Positions 16,514-25,928 of a stretch of 64,000 nucleotides of DNA are shown piece after piece. The stretch comes from DASVBE01 sp963770375. GTDB lineage: Bacteria; Actinomycetota; Actinomycetes; Streptosporangiales; Streptosporangiaceae. The first letter of the stretch is position 1. Each line of letters begins with the position of its first letter. The stretch is from NCBI GenBank assembly GCA_963770375.1, contig CAVYPM010000007.1:186001-250000 (forward strand), in the 5' to 3' direction. Below the pieces are notes generated by a model. The model ran no database searches. It saw only the letters and a program-made list of their open reading frames with translations, and was not told the DNA's origin. Both the position numbers and the translations under genes were made by a program.

Positions 16514-17665
16514 ATGAACGCCTCCGAGCTGACCGAGCTCGCTAACACCGTGCCGCTTGCCGACAACCACTGCCATGGCGTGGTCGGCACGCCCGTGACC
16601 GCCGCGACGTTCGACGACCTGGCCACCGAGTCGGACCGGCCGCAGCCGGCCGGTTTCACGGTGTTCGACAGCCCGCTGGGCGTCGCCATCAGGGCCGAGT
16701 GCGCCCCGCTGCTCGGCCTGCCCCGGCACGCCAGCGCCGAGGAGTACCTGGCCGGCCGGGCCGCGGTCGGCGACGAGGAGGTCACCCGCCGGCTGCTGAC
16801 CGCCACCGGGATCAGCCACTACCTGATCGACACCGGCTACCGGTCGGACGACATCCTGTCCCCGGAGGCCACCGCCGCGCTGGGCGGCGGCACCAGCCGC
16901 GAGATCGTCAGGATCGAGGTGATCGCCGAGCAGCTGGCCGCGGAGGGCACCGGGGCGGCCGGGTTCGGCGCGCGGTTCGCCGAGCGGCTGGCCGCCGAGA
17001 CGCGGGCGGCGGCCGGGCTGAAGACCGTCATCGCCTACCGGTTCGGCCTGGACTTCGACCCGGCCCGGCCGTCCGCCGCCGAGGTCGCCGCCGCGGCCGG
17101 CCAGTGGCTGGGCGCGGGCCCGTCCGGGGCGGGCGGCCGCTGGCGGCTCGACCACCCGGTCCTGCTGCGCTCGGTGCTGTGGGCGGGCGTGGACACCGGC
17201 CTGCCGCTGCAGTTCCACGTCGGCTTCGGTGACTCCGACATCGTCATGCACCGCAACGACCCGTCGAAGATGACCGGGTTCCTGCACGCCACCGTGGACA
17301 CCGGCACCAGCGTGATGCTGCTGCACTGCTACCCGTTCATCCGCGAGGCCGGCTACCTGGCCGAGGTGTACCCGCACGTGTACTTCGACACCGGGGCGAT
17401 CCTGCACTACACCGGCGCGTCCTGCCAGGCGCTGATCGCCCAGTCGCTGGAGCTGGCGCCGTTCGCCAAGCTCGTGTTCTCCTCCGACGCGTTCGGCCTG
17501 CCCGAGCTGTACCACCTGGGCGCCCTGCTGTGGCGGCGCGGCATCGGCGCGATCATGTCCGGCTGGGTCGAGCGGGACGAGATCAGCGGCCAGGACGCGG
17601 CCCGCTACCTGCACGCGATCGCGCACGGCAACGTGGAGCGGGTGTACGGCCTGGGGAACGCATGA
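16514..17665 (+). CDS. Amidohydrolase (FluG N-domain-like)
   Basis: 383 aa from ATG 16514 with AGGAGGGG just upstream. Metal-ligand motifs of the TIM-barrel amidohydrolases are present: DNHCHG (HxH), QFHVGFGD (His), LLHCYPF (His) and FSSDAFGLPE (Asp). Together with the GS-like ligase two genes downstream it mirrors FluG, which fuses an amidohydrolase domain to a GS domain. Likely hydrolyses an amide or gamma-glutamyl compound in the cytosol. First gene of a three-gene operon; its TGA overlaps the next ATG. Confidence 0.87.
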   Translation: MNASELTELANTVPLADNHCHGVVGTPVTAATFDDLATESDRPQPAGFTVFDSPLGVAIRAECAPLLGLPRHASAEEYLAGRAAVGDEEVTRRLLTATGISHYLIDTGYRSDDILSPEATAALGGGTSREIVRIEVIAEQLAAEGTGAAGFGARFAERLAAETRAAAGLKTVIAYRFGLDFDPARPSAAEVAAAAGQWLGAGPSGAGGRWRLDHPVLLRSVLWAGVDTGLPLQFHVGFGDSDIVMHRNDPSKMTGFLHATVDTGTSVMLLHCYPFIREAGYLAEVYPHVYFDTGAILHYTGASCQALIAQSLELAPFAKLVFSSDAFGLPELYHLGALLWRRGIGAIMSGWVERDEISGQDAARYLHAIAHGNVERVYGLGNA

Positions 17666-18870
17666 CCTCCAATAGCGTGACCGCGGACCAGGAGCTGGCC
17701 AGCCGCCTGCTGGCGGCGATCGAGGCCGAGCTGCCCGCCGCCACCGAGCTGCGCCACCAGATCCACCGCGAGCCGGACCTCGGCGGGCACGAGGAGCGGA
17801 CCGCCACCCGCATCGCCGAGGCGCTCGGCGACCCGGGCGCGCCCTGGGTGACCCAGGGCCGGCTGGTCCGCATCCCGGCCGGCGGTGCTTCCCATGGCGG
17901 GCCGGACGGGACGCACGTCGCGGTGCGCACCGAGCTGGACGCGCTGCCGCTGACCGAGGAGACCGGCGCCCCGTGGGCGTCGGTCAACGGGGCCATGCAC
18001 GCCTGCGGGCACGACGTGCACATGGCCGGGCTGGTCGCGTTCGGCCGCGCGCTCCGCGCCGTCGGCGGGCCGCGCCCGGTGCTGGCCGTGCTCCAGCCGC
18101 GGGAGGAGTCGTCGCCGTCCGGGGCGCTGGACGTGGTCAGCTCGGCCGAGCTGGCCGCGGTCCCGGTCGGCGCGTTCGTCGCCGTGCACATGCACGCGTC
18201 GCTGCGGCCCGGCACGATCGCGGTGCAGGGCGGGCCGGTGAACGCCTCGTCGGACGACCTGACCGTCACCATCGAGGGCCGCCCGGCGCACGCCGCCTAC
18301 CCGCACATGGGCCGGGACCCGATCGTGGCCGCCGCGGGCACGGTCATGGCCCTGCAGCACCTGGTGTCGCGGCGGATCGACCCGATGCACCCGGCGGTGG
18401 TGACCGTCGGCACTCTGCAGGCGGGCACGGCGGGCAACCAGATCCCCGGGTCCGCGGTGCTGACCGGCACGCTGCGCGCGTTCGACGAGGCGGACCGGGA
18501 CCTGCTGCACGCCACGGTGACCGAGACCGCCGAGCTGACCGCGCGCAGCTACGGCTGCCAGGCCACGGTCAGCATCGTCCGGGGCGAGCCGGTGCTCCGC
18601 AACGACCCGCGGCTGGCCGCGGCGACCGCGGCCTGGCTGACCCGGCTGGGGCTGGACCCGGGCGGGGACATGCGGTCCTGCGGCGCGGACGACTTCTCCT
18701 ACTACAACGCCAAGTACCCGTCGCTGATGTGCTTTGCCGGGACGGGCGAGGACGTGGTCCCCGGCCTGCACCACCCGGCCTTCCTGCCGCCGGACGAGGC
18801 CATCTTCGACGTCGCCCGGGCCATGCTGGCCGGCTACCTGGGCGCCTGCGACCTGCTGGCCGGGCCGTGA
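17662..18870 (+). CDS. M20-family metallo-amidase (aminoacylase/hippuricase type)
   Basis: 402 aa starting MTSNSVTADQE with ATGA overlap. Markers: LRHQIHREPDLGGHE, MHACGHDVHMAG (zinc ligands), LQPREESSPSGA (usual QPAEE with the catalytic Glu), a dimerisation domain with GRPAHAAYPHMGRDPI, and HHPAFLPPDEAIF near the end. This is the IAA-amino acid/hippurate hydrolase subfamily, cleaving N-acyl amino acids. Placed between the amidohydrolase and a GS-like ligase, it may release the amino acid that the ligase then uses or traps. Confidence 0.9.
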   Translation: MTSNSVTADQELASRLLAAIEAELPAATELRHQIHREPDLGGHEERTATRIAEALGDPGAPWVTQGRLVRIPAGGASHGGPDGTHVAVRTELDALPLTEETGAPWASVNGAMHACGHDVHMAGLVAFGRALRAVGGPRPVLAVLQPREESSPSGALDVVSSAELAAVPVGAFVAVHMHASLRPGTIAVQGGPVNASSDDLTVTIEGRPAHAAYPHMGRDPIVAAAGTVMALQHLVSRRIDPMHPAVVTVGTLQAGTAGNQIPGSAVLTGTLRAFDEADRDLLHATVTETAELTARSYGCQATVSIVRGEPVLRNDPRLAAATAAWLTRLGLDPGGDMRSCGADDFSYYNAKYPSLMCFAGTGEDVVPGLHHPAFLPPDEAIFDVARAMLAGYLGACDLLAGP

Positions 18871-18961
18871 CGGCGGCGCCGGCCGGGGCGGACCCGCCGG
18901 AAGCAGGGGCCGGCGGGACCGGGCCGGCGGGATCGCCGGGGCCCGGCTGCTGCTCGGCACG

Positions 18962-20242
18962 ATGGTGGACAACGCCGGGCTGGTCCGGGCCAAGAGCGTG
19001 CCCGGGCCGCGGATCGCGGCCGCGGCCCGGGACGGGATCGGGATGTCCCCGGTGTTCGCGGTGTTCTGCGCGGACGACCACATCACCGGGACCGCCCGCT
19101 ACGGCGGCCCGGTCGGCGACATGCGGGTCCGCCCGGACCTGGCCGCGGCCGCGCTGATCGACCCCGCGGCCGGGCTGGCCTGGGCGCCGTTCGACCAGTA
19201 CGACCAGGAGCTGGCGGTGATGGAGACCTGCCAGCGCAGCCTGCTGCGCCGCCAGGACGAGGCGGCCCGGGCGGCAGGCCTGGACTTCCTGATGGGCTTC
19301 GAGACGGAGTTCACCGTCTTCGCCGGCCAGGACCTCGGCCAGCCCGCCACGTCCGGCCCGGCCTACGGCCTGCGGCCCTGGCTGGAGCTCGAGGAGTTCA
19401 GCCGGGACCTGCTGGACGCGCTGGCCACCGCCGGGGTGGGAGTGGAGACCCTGCACCCGGAGTACGGCCCGGGCCAGCTCGAGATCTCGCTGGCGCCGCG
19501 CCGCCCGGTGGCCGCCGCGGACCAGTACGTGCTGACCCGGCTGATCGTCCAGCGCACCGCGCGGCGGCACGGGCGGGCCGTGTCGTTCGCCCCGCTGACC
19601 CTGCCCGGGTCCATCGGCAACGGCTGCCACCTGCATATCTCTGCGACGACCGAGGGCCGCAGCGTGTTCGCGGGCGGGGACGGGCGCTACGGTCTGACCC
19701 CAGCCGGGGCGGCGATGATCGGCGGGCTGGTCGCGCACCTGCCCGAGGCGTCGGGCCTGCTCACGCCGAGCGTGCTCAGCTACGACCGGCTGGTGCCCGG
19801 GCTGTGGTCCGGCGCGTACGCGTGCTGGGGCGTGGAGAACCGGGAGGCCGCCATCCGGTTCGTGCCGGGGACCGTGGGCACCCGGGAGGCGACCGCGAAC
19901 GTCGAGGTCAAGGCCATCGACGGGACCAGCAACCCGTACCTGGCCGCGGCCGCGGTGCTGGCCATGGCGATGGCCGGGCTGGCCGAGGAGCGCACCGCGC
20001 CGGAGCCTGTCCAGGTCGCGCCGGACGAGCTGGCCGCCGGCGTCAGGGAGCGGGCCGGGATCCGGCGGCTGCCCGCCGACCTGGCCTCGGCGCTGGTCCT
20101 GCTCGACGGCTCGGCCCTGCTCCGCGCCGCCCTGGGCAGCGCGGTGGTGGACTGCCTGGTCGCCATCCGCCAGTACGAGCTGGCCACCTACGGTGACCGT
20201 TCCCAGGCGGACCGGATCGCCCTGCTGGCCCCCCGCTACTAA
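18962..20242 (+). CDS. Glutamine synthetase-family ligase (5' end uncertain)
   Basis: 426 aa from ATG 18962 (MVDNAGLVRAKSVPG). Homologues have 30-40 more residues before this point, and the same frame reads AGGIAGARLLLGT upstream without a start codon. A GTG at 18867 overlaps the M20 stop (GTGA) but in another frame, so a one-base indel near 18925 probably hides the true start. GS motifs: GFETEFTVF, EYGPGQLEISL, GNGCHLHIS, ENREAAIRFV, NPYLAAAAVLA. The loop equivalent to the adenylylation site lacks Tyr (VQVAPDEL). Probably makes a gamma-glutamyl amide; third gene of the FluG-like operon. Confidence 0.85.
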   Translation: MVDNAGLVRAKSVPGPRIAAAARDGIGMSPVFAVFCADDHITGTARYGGPVGDMRVRPDLAAAALIDPAAGLAWAPFDQYDQELAVMETCQRSLLRRQDEAARAAGLDFLMGFETEFTVFAGQDLGQPATSGPAYGLRPWLELEEFSRDLLDALATAGVGVETLHPEYGPGQLEISLAPRRPVAAADQYVLTRLIVQRTARRHGRAVSFAPLTLPGSIGNGCHLHISATTEGRSVFAGGDGRYGLTPAGAAMIGGLVAHLPEASGLLTPSVLSYDRLVPGLWSGAYACWGVENREAAIRFVPGTVGTREATANVEVKAIDGTSNPYLAAAAVLAMAMAGLAEERTAPEPVQVAPDELAAGVRERAGIRRLPADLASALVLLDGSALLRAALGSAVVDCLVAIRQYELATYGDRSQADRIALLAPRY

Positions 20243-20299
20243 CCCGGCCCGCCAGCCACCCCGGCCCCGCCAGCCACCCGGGCACCCCCGCCCGAAAGC

Positions 20300-20349
20300 G
20301 ATCGATGTTACGTCGCTTAACTACTTAGGTAAGCGACGTAACATCGATC
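20300..20349. repeat. Perfect 20-bp inverted repeat, 10-base spacer
   Basis: GATCGATGTTACGTCGCTTA (20300-20319) is repeated exactly in inverse at 20330-20349 around ACTACTTAGG. It is far more AT-rich than its surroundings. It lies 58 bp past the ligase stop and about 125 bp before the next start. No T tract follows, so it may be a non-canonical terminator, an operator or a recombination site. Confidence 0.7.
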
Positions 20350-20473
20350 ACTACGCCGGGGGTGGCCCGGCGGGGTCAGGATTGACTCAGGAAGCGTCCA
20401 GCCAGCGTGCAGGTGCCGGGCTTACGGTGGGTCGCGACGTTGACCGGCCATACGGATCTGGGAGGCCAGGACG

Positions 20474-22401
20474 GTGCGGGAGTACGTGGCCATCTTGTAC
20501 CAAGGGTCGAATTACGAACTCGGCCGCGGCGTGCGGTTCTACGGGATCTGGCCGGCCGGGCGACCGCAGCCGCAGCCGATCGAGTGGTGGCCGGAAAGCC
20601 CGGAGGGGTGGGCCGGCGCCTGGGCGCGGTTTACCGGGCTCGAGCCCGGCGCGATCACGCCGGTTGGCCCGGGTGCGGGCCAGGCCCCGCCGCCGCCCGC
20701 TCCCCCGCCGTGGAACGCCCCCGGCCCGGGCGCGACCGTGCCCGCTCCCCCCGTACTCGTCCAGGCCGGCCCGGGTCAGGCTGCTCCCGGCCAGGCTGCT
20801 CCCGGCCAGACAGTCGCGGGCCAGACTGCGCCCGGTCAGACCGTCCCGGGCCAGACTGCGCCGGACCTGGCCGCCCCGGGCTATGGCCCGGTCCCCGGTT
20901 ACGGCCCGCGCGCGGGCCACGGGCCGTGGTTCGCCGCGCCGCGCGGCTACGGCCAGCCGCCGCCCCGCGCCAGGGCAGCCAGCTGCTGCCGTCCGGCAGC
21001 CGCACCCGGGCGCTGACCGCGGCCGGGCTGCTGGCCGCCGGCGTCGTGCTCGGCATCGTCGGCCTGTTCACCAGCTACCTCGGCGGCAGCATCGCCAGCA
21101 AGCCCGACGAGCTCGTGCCGCACGCCATCTATCTGGCCGCATGGACCGCCAGCGCGCTGCTGATCGCCGCGGGCCCGGCCCGGCAGCGGATCGGCGCGCT
21201 GCTCGGCCTGGGCACCAGCGTGGTCACGTTCGGCCTGCTCGCCGCGGACCTGGCGACTGCGCTGTCCGCGCACAGCCCGGCGGGCGGTATGTGGCCGACG
21301 CTGCTCGGCTGGCTGCTGGCCACGGCGGGTGCGGCGGCCGGCTACCACCGTGCCGCGGCCGGGGCCCCGGCGAAGCTGCGGGCCCGGGAGACCGGGCCGC
21401 TGCTGATGCTGCTGCTGGCCGGCCTCGGCACGGCGGCCGCGTTCGCCCCGTCCTGGGACAAGTTCACGATCACCGCCTCGAACGGCGCCAGCCGGACGAT
21501 CACCGCGGGCAACGCGTTCGCCAACCCGGGCCTGGTCATCGCCGGCGACGTGCTGGTGATGGCCGCCCTGGTCGCCGTGGTGGTGGTGGCCGCGCTGTGG
21601 CGCCCGGCCCGGCTGGGCGCGGCCTTGCTGGCCGGCGCCACGATCCCGATGGCCGCTCAGGCCATCTCCGCCCTGGTCCAGCTGGGCGAGGCCAGCCCGG
21701 CCCAGCAGGTCGGCCTGTCTCCCAGCCAGGCCTCCGCGGCCGGCCTCACGGTCACGGCCGGGCCTACCCCGGTGTTCTGGGTCTACTGCATCTTCGTCGG
21801 CGCGCTGATCGCCTGCTGCGCCTGGCTGCTGCTCGCCCCGGCCCAGGACCCGGCCCGCCCGGCACCGGCCTGGCCGGTCCCGCCCGGCCGCGCACCTGGC
21901 GCCACCCGCCCCGCCGCCGACGACCGCACCCCCGCCATGGCCGGCGCCCCCGCCACAGCCAGCGCTATCGCCACGGCCGGCGCTCCCACCGTGGCCGACG
22001 CCCGCACGGCCGTACCCCGGCCACAGCCGGCGCCCCGGCCCACTCGGCCGGCGCCCCGGCCCAGGCTCCGGCCAGCAGCGCAACCTCACCGGCGCCTCGT
22101 CTGCCGCCGGCACCCAGCCGGCCGCAGCCACGTCACCGACCGCAGCCTCCACCTGGCCGGCCCAGCCATCTCGCCAGCTGCCGCCACCATGGCAGCCCCG
22201 GTGACCTCAGCGACCTCACAGGCCCCAGCCACTCCGTCGGCCCCGTCCGCCTCGCCCCGCCAGGAGTCCGGCCCCAGTTCCGCCGGCGATCCATCCGTTA
22301 AGCCCGGCGATTCTCCCGCCGATCCCTCCGGCTCGCAGGAGACTAGGACCAGCGACGGGCACTCCACCGAACCCGCCCGTCCCGCGGACCCCGCGTCCTA
22401 G
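20474..22401 (+). pseudogene. Pro-rich/multi-spanning membrane protein, frameshifted
   Basis: Starts GTG 20474 (MREYVAILYQGSNYELGRGVRFYGIW), with GGAGGCC upstream. A small globular N-domain (to about residue 65) is followed by a Pro/Gln-rich segment with (P/A)GQ(A/T)(A/V) repeats. Near 20967 the frame shifts by one base into SRTRALTAAGLLAAGVVLGIVG and about seven hydrophobic segments up to 21840. The Ala/Pro-rich tail seems to change frame again two or three times near 22015-22150, ending ARPADPAS at 22401. Function unknown. The low-complexity GC-rich DNA favours sequence error. Confidence 0.6.
20771..20860 (+). repeat. Six 15-bp tandem repeats inside a coding region
   Basis: Six in-frame 15-bp units such as CCCGGCCAGGCTGCT encode a five-residue repeat, PGQ followed by two small residues. 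They could vary in copy number by slippage and lengthen the linker before the membrane domain. Confidence 0.7.
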
Positions 22402-22540
22402 CCGGCCACCCGCCCCCCGAACCCCGCCGCCCGCCTGGCTCGCCACCAAATCCAGGCGGGCGGCGGCTTGCCACGCCTCACGCTCCGGCCCGGAGGCCGC
22501 TACGCTGACGCCTGCCGTTAGCTCCGCGAAGGGACTGCCC

Positions 22541-23311
22541 ATGTGGAATTCATTCAGCACTGACGCGCACGTAGGCCTGACGGCCGAGGTGATTCACGTT
22601 CCCGGCGGCAGCGGGAACGATATTCACGCGTGGTCGGCCCGGCCCACCGGAGACGGGCCGTTCCCCGGCGTGGTGGCCGTGCATCACATGCCCGGCTGGG
22701 ACGAGTTCTACCGGGAGTTCTGCGAGCGGCTGGCCCGGAACGGGTACGCGGTGATCTGCCCCAACCTCTACGAGCGGTGGGGTCACGGCACGCCCGACGA
22801 CATTGCGGCCAAGGTCCGCGCCGACGGCGGGGTGCCGGACGCCGAGGTGGTGGCCGACCTGGCCGCCGCGCAGACCTGGCTCAAGGCCCAGTCCACCAGC
22901 AACGGCAAGGTCGGCATCATCGGCACCTGCTCGGGCGGCCGGCACGCGCTGCTGGCCGCGTCGCAGACCCCGGGCTGGGACGCGGTGGCCGACCTGTGGG
23001 GCGGCGGCGTGGTGATGGGCCCTGACGACCTGTCCGACGCCCGCCCGGTGGCCCCGATCGACCTCACCGCGGGACTGACCGCGCCCCTGCTCGGCCTGTT
23101 CGGCAACGACGACCGCTACCCGACCCCGGAGCAGGTCGACCAGCACGAGGCCGAGCTGGCCCGGCTGGGCAAGGACTACCAGTTCCACCGCTACGACGGC
23201 GCCAGCCACGGCTTCTTCTACTACCAGGCCCCGATGTACCGTCCTGAGCAGGCAATGGACGGCTGGGGGAAGGTGTTCGGCTTCTTCGGCCAGCACCTGG
23301 CGGCCGGCTGA
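22541..23311 (+). CDS. Dienelactone hydrolase family protein
   Basis: 256-aa alpha/beta hydrolase. Cys nucleophile in GTCSGGR, Asp in GNDDRYPT and His in GASHGFF form the Cys-Asp-His triad typical of dienelactone hydrolases. The segment AVHHMPGWDEFYREFCERLARNGYAVICPNLY is characteristic of the family. Stand-alone gene, cytosolic. No other chlorocatechol or beta-ketoadipate genes are nearby, so its natural substrate may be another ester or lactone. Confidence 0.92.
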   Translation: MWNSFSTDAHVGLTAEVIHVPGGSGNDIHAWSARPTGDGPFPGVVAVHHMPGWDEFYREFCERLARNGYAVICPNLYERWGHGTPDDIAAKVRADGGVPDAEVVADLAAAQTWLKAQSTSNGKVGIIGTCSGGRHALLAASQTPGWDAVADLWGGGVVMGPDDLSDARPVAPIDLTAGLTAPLLGLFGNDDRYPTPEQVDQHEAELARLGKDYQFHRYDGASHGFFYYQAPMYRPEQAMDGWGKVFGFFGQHLAAG

Positions 23312-23367
23312 CCGCACCACACCGTCACCGGCACCAGCACCGCGCCGCACTGAACCAGGGCGCCTCC

Positions 23368-23402
23368 TAGTACGTTGACTGATATATTGGCTCACGTACT
23401 AA
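23368..23402 (+). promoter_or_regulatory. PadR-gene promoter within an inverted repeat
   Basis: TAGTACGT (23368-23375) and ACGTACTA (23394-23401) flank an AT-rich core. TTGACT (23375-23380) and TACTAA (23397-23402) have -35/-10 spacing of 16 bp, so a protein on the repeat would cover both promoter elements. PadR autorepression is the simplest reading. Confidence 0.5.
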
Positions 23403-23439
23403 AGGAGAGCACAGCCTAATTGGGAGGGAGCAAGCCGAC

Positions 23440-23760
23440 GTGACCGATGCGGATGTGCTGCGCCGGGCCGGCGACGCCTCGGTGCTGATCCTGACCAGCC
23501 TGGCCGACGGGCCCAAGCACGGGTACGCGCTGATCCAGGACGTCAGCCAGTTCGCCGGGGTCCGGCTGGGGCCGGGCACGCTGTACGGCGCGCTGGACCG
23601 GCTGGAGCGGCTGGGCCTGATCGAGGCACTGCCCGCGCAGGACCGGCGGCACCCCTACCGGATCACCGCGCCCGGCGTCGCCGCGCTCCGCGCGCACCTG
23701 GACTCGGTCGAGCGGGTCAGCGCGGTCGGCCGGCTGCGGCTCGGCGTGGCGGGCGCCTGA
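23440..23760 (+). CDS. PadR-family transcriptional regulator
   Basis: 106 aa from GTG 23440, with GGGAGGGAG 9 bases upstream. Winged-helix motifs: ILTSLADGPKHGYALIQDV, then GPGTLYGALDRLERLGLIE and RRHPYRITAPG. It is the short form with little C-terminal dimer helix. Its stop overlaps the next start (TGATG); PadR genes commonly regulate the membrane-associated protein they are coupled to. Confidence 0.93.
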   Translation: MTDADVLRRAGDASVLILTSLADGPKHGYALIQDVSQFAGVRLGPGTLYGALDRLERLGLIEALPAQDRRHPYRITAPGVAALRAHLDSVERVSAVGRLRLGVAGA

Positions 23761-24209
23761 TGCCCGGGCGCCTGGTCGCGGCCGTGCTGCGGTGCTACCC
23801 GGCCCGGTGGCGAAGCAGGCACGGGGACGAGGCCGCGGAGCTGGCCGAGCTGATGATCAGGGACGGAACCCCGGCGCGCGCGGTGGCGTTGAGCTACCTG
23901 TGCGGTGCGGCCCGCGAGCGCCTCACCGGAAGGCCCAGCCGGCGGGTGGCCGCGGCCCTCATAGTCGCGGCGGGCTCGCTGGGCGCACCGCTGACGCTGC
24001 TGTCCGCGGGCCCGGCCGCCGGGGCGGCGCACGTGAGCCGGGCGCCGGCCAGCAGGACGGGGACCCGCACCGCCCAGCCGGGAACGCACGGTGAGCGGTG
24101 CACGGCACGACCCGGCCGGGCCAGCGGGGCCCGGCCGGCAGCGGCCCGCCCGGGTGTCCCCCGGGCGGCGATCAGCGGAACGGGGAGACGGCATGGCCAG
24201 GGCTGCTGA
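23760..24209 (+). CDS. Small protein coupled to PadR, membrane-anchored
   Basis: 149 aa, ATG overlapping the PadR TGA. The N-terminus LRCYPARWRSRHGDEAAELAELM is the pattern seen in actinobacterial proteins that follow PadR genes (YPxRWRxRxGxE). One hydrophobic stretch (VAAALIVAAGSLGAPLTLLSAG) may anchor it. The Arg/Pro-rich last 60 residues look unlike a folded domain and overlap the lepB 5' end, so the true end may be nearer 24050 if an indel is present. Confidence 0.55.
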   Translation: MPGRLVAAVLRCYPARWRSRHGDEAAELAELMIRDGTPARAVALSYLCGAARERLTGRPSRRVAAALIVAAGSLGAPLTLLSAGPAAGAAHVSRAPASRTGTRTAQPGTHGERCTARPGRASGARPAAARPGVPRAAISGTGRRHGQGC

Positions 24210-24881
24210 CCAGGAGCCGGAGACGGCGCCCGGGGCGGGCGGGCCCGCCGCACCAGAGCCCGGGGAGCCGCAGGAGCCGGCGCAGCCGGACGACCAGGCG
24301 GAGAAACGCCGGCCAGGAAACGCCGCCCGGCCCGGGTGGTGACCGAGTGGGTGGCGATCGTCGCCGTCGCGCTGGTGCTGGCCCTGGCCGCCCGGCAGTG
24401 GGTGTTCCAGACGTTCTCGATCCCGTCCGAGTCGATGGTGCCGACGCTGGACATCGGCGACCGGATCGTGGTCCAGAAGATCTTCTGGAGCTGGCACGAC
24501 GTCAAGCAGGGCGACATCGTGGTCTTCTCCCGCCCGCCGCACGACACGCAGTGCACCGGTCCGGAGTCCGAGGACCTGGTCAAGCGGGTCATCGCGCTGC
24601 CCGGGCAGACGATCTACTCGGCCTTCGGCAAGGTCTTCGTGGACGGCCGCCAGCTGAACGAGAGCTACCTGCCCAAGCCCGACCCGCTCGGCCGCCCGAT
24701 CCCCGGCGCGTCCGCCCGGCACCCGTACCGTGTGCCGGCCGGCGACTTCTACGTGATGGGCGACAACCGGGCGGTGTCCTGCGACAGCCGGTACTGGGGC
24801 CCGGTCCAGGGCAGCACGATCGTCGGCAAGGTCGTCCTGCTGCTGTGGCGGCACGGCCACCCCGCCTGGCACGTGTTCTGA
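24193..24881 (+). CDS. lepB: Signal peptidase I (one-base frameshift in N-terminal region)
   Basis: Type I signal peptidase that cleaves exported preproteins at the outer face of the membrane. The 181-aa frame from 24336 holds one TM helix (AIVAVALVLALAARQWVFQ), catalytic Ser in SIPSESMVPTL, catalytic Lys in DLVKRVIALPG and box E GDNRAVSCDSR. Upstream, MARAADQEPETAPGAGG from ATG 24193 is a typical acidic cytosolic tail but is one base out of phase. The stretch ARKRRPARVVTEWVA continues the family sequence, placing the shift near 24308. A truncated start at GTG 24336 would still leave an active domain. Confidence 0.85.
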
Positions 24882-24965
24882 CCGCCGCGCCGCGACGCTG
24901 ATCTTGCTGCTGCTGTCGCCCCTTCCTGGTAAACAAGGTGCCCAGACGGGGATCAGGGAGGCGAG

Positions 24966-25802
24966 ATGCTCGCTGCGGCAGCCGCCAGCGCCAATCTGGC
25001 CAGCACCAGTCATCCGGCCGTGGCCGTGCTGCTCGGGCTCGGCGCCGTGGTGGTGGCGGTGGTGACCGTGGCGATGGCCTGGAGCGTGCACGCCCGGCAG
25101 ATCCAGCTGGCCGAGACGCTGGCCCGCCGCCAGTACGGCTTCGCCACCGCGCCGGGCGCCGCCCAGCCGGACGCCGCCCCCGCGGACAGAAATGACGACG
25201 GGGCGGACGGCGCGAACGGCGCCACCGGCCCCGCCAGCCCCGCAGGCCCTCCAGGCGCAGCCGCCACGACACCCCCCGCCACCGCCACGGTTCCGCCGGT
25301 CGTGATCGACGGCCCGGACACGCTGATCACCGGTGACCAGGGCCGCTACCGGGTCCGCCGGGGCGGCAACCGGCAGGTGATGTCCTGGGCGGTCGGCGGC
25401 GGGGCCGTGTCGCAGGCCCCGGATCCGGCGCACCCGGACGAGCTGCTGCTGGTCGCGGACCAGCCGGGCAGCCTCACGATCACGGTCCGGGTCCGCGACG
25501 GGCTGACCGAGCGCCGGGCGACCAAGGCGGTCACCGCCAAGCCGGAGCCGCCCGCCCCGGCGCCCCCCGTCATGCTGCGGATCTTCCTGCACGGCTGGAC
25601 CCTTGTCGTCGTGGCCGTGCTGCTCATCGGGTTCGCCGCGGCGCTGAGCGCGCTGGGCAACCTCAGCTCCGCGGAATTCATCGCGCTGGTCTCGCCGCTG
25701 GCGGCGCTGCTCGGCGTCGTCGCCGCGGTCCGCGGCCTGGGCGACCCGGACAAGAGCCCCGGCACCGGCCGGCCCGCCCGCAGTCCCCGGTCCGGCGGCT
25801 AG
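24966..25802 (+). CDS. Membrane protein with predicted Ig-like exterior domain
   Basis: 278 aa from ATG 24966 with GGGAGGCGAG upstream. Layout: TM helix at about 19-40, basic stretch (HARQIQLAETLARRQYG), Ala/Pro/Gly linker, then a beta-rich segment (VVIDGPDTLITGDQGRYRV to LTITVRVRDGLTERRAT) resembling an Ig/PKD-type fold. TM helices follow at about 212-235 and 243-262. Function unknown; the linker and beta domain are probably on one side of the membrane. Confidence 0.65.
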   Translation: MLAAAAASANLASTSHPAVAVLLGLGAVVVAVVTVAMAWSVHARQIQLAETLARRQYGFATAPGAAQPDAAPADRNDDGADGANGATGPASPAGPPGAAATTPPATATVPPVVIDGPDTLITGDQGRYRVRRGGNRQVMSWAVGGGAVSQAPDPAHPDELLLVADQPGSLTITVRVRDGLTERRATKAVTAKPEPPAPAPPVMLRIFLHGWTLVVVAVLLIGFAAALSALGNLSSAEFIALVSPLAALLGVVAAVRGLGDPDKSPGTGRPARSPRSGG

Positions 25803-25928
25803 CTCAGCGGGCCCTGCCTTTAGTTTTACGGTTCCGGGGGCGCGGGCCGGCTCCCGGACGGCCATCCCGTCGCGGCCATGATCGAAAACCCGGCGTGCCG
25901 CCCGGGCCCCACGGGTACTGCTAGGGGC

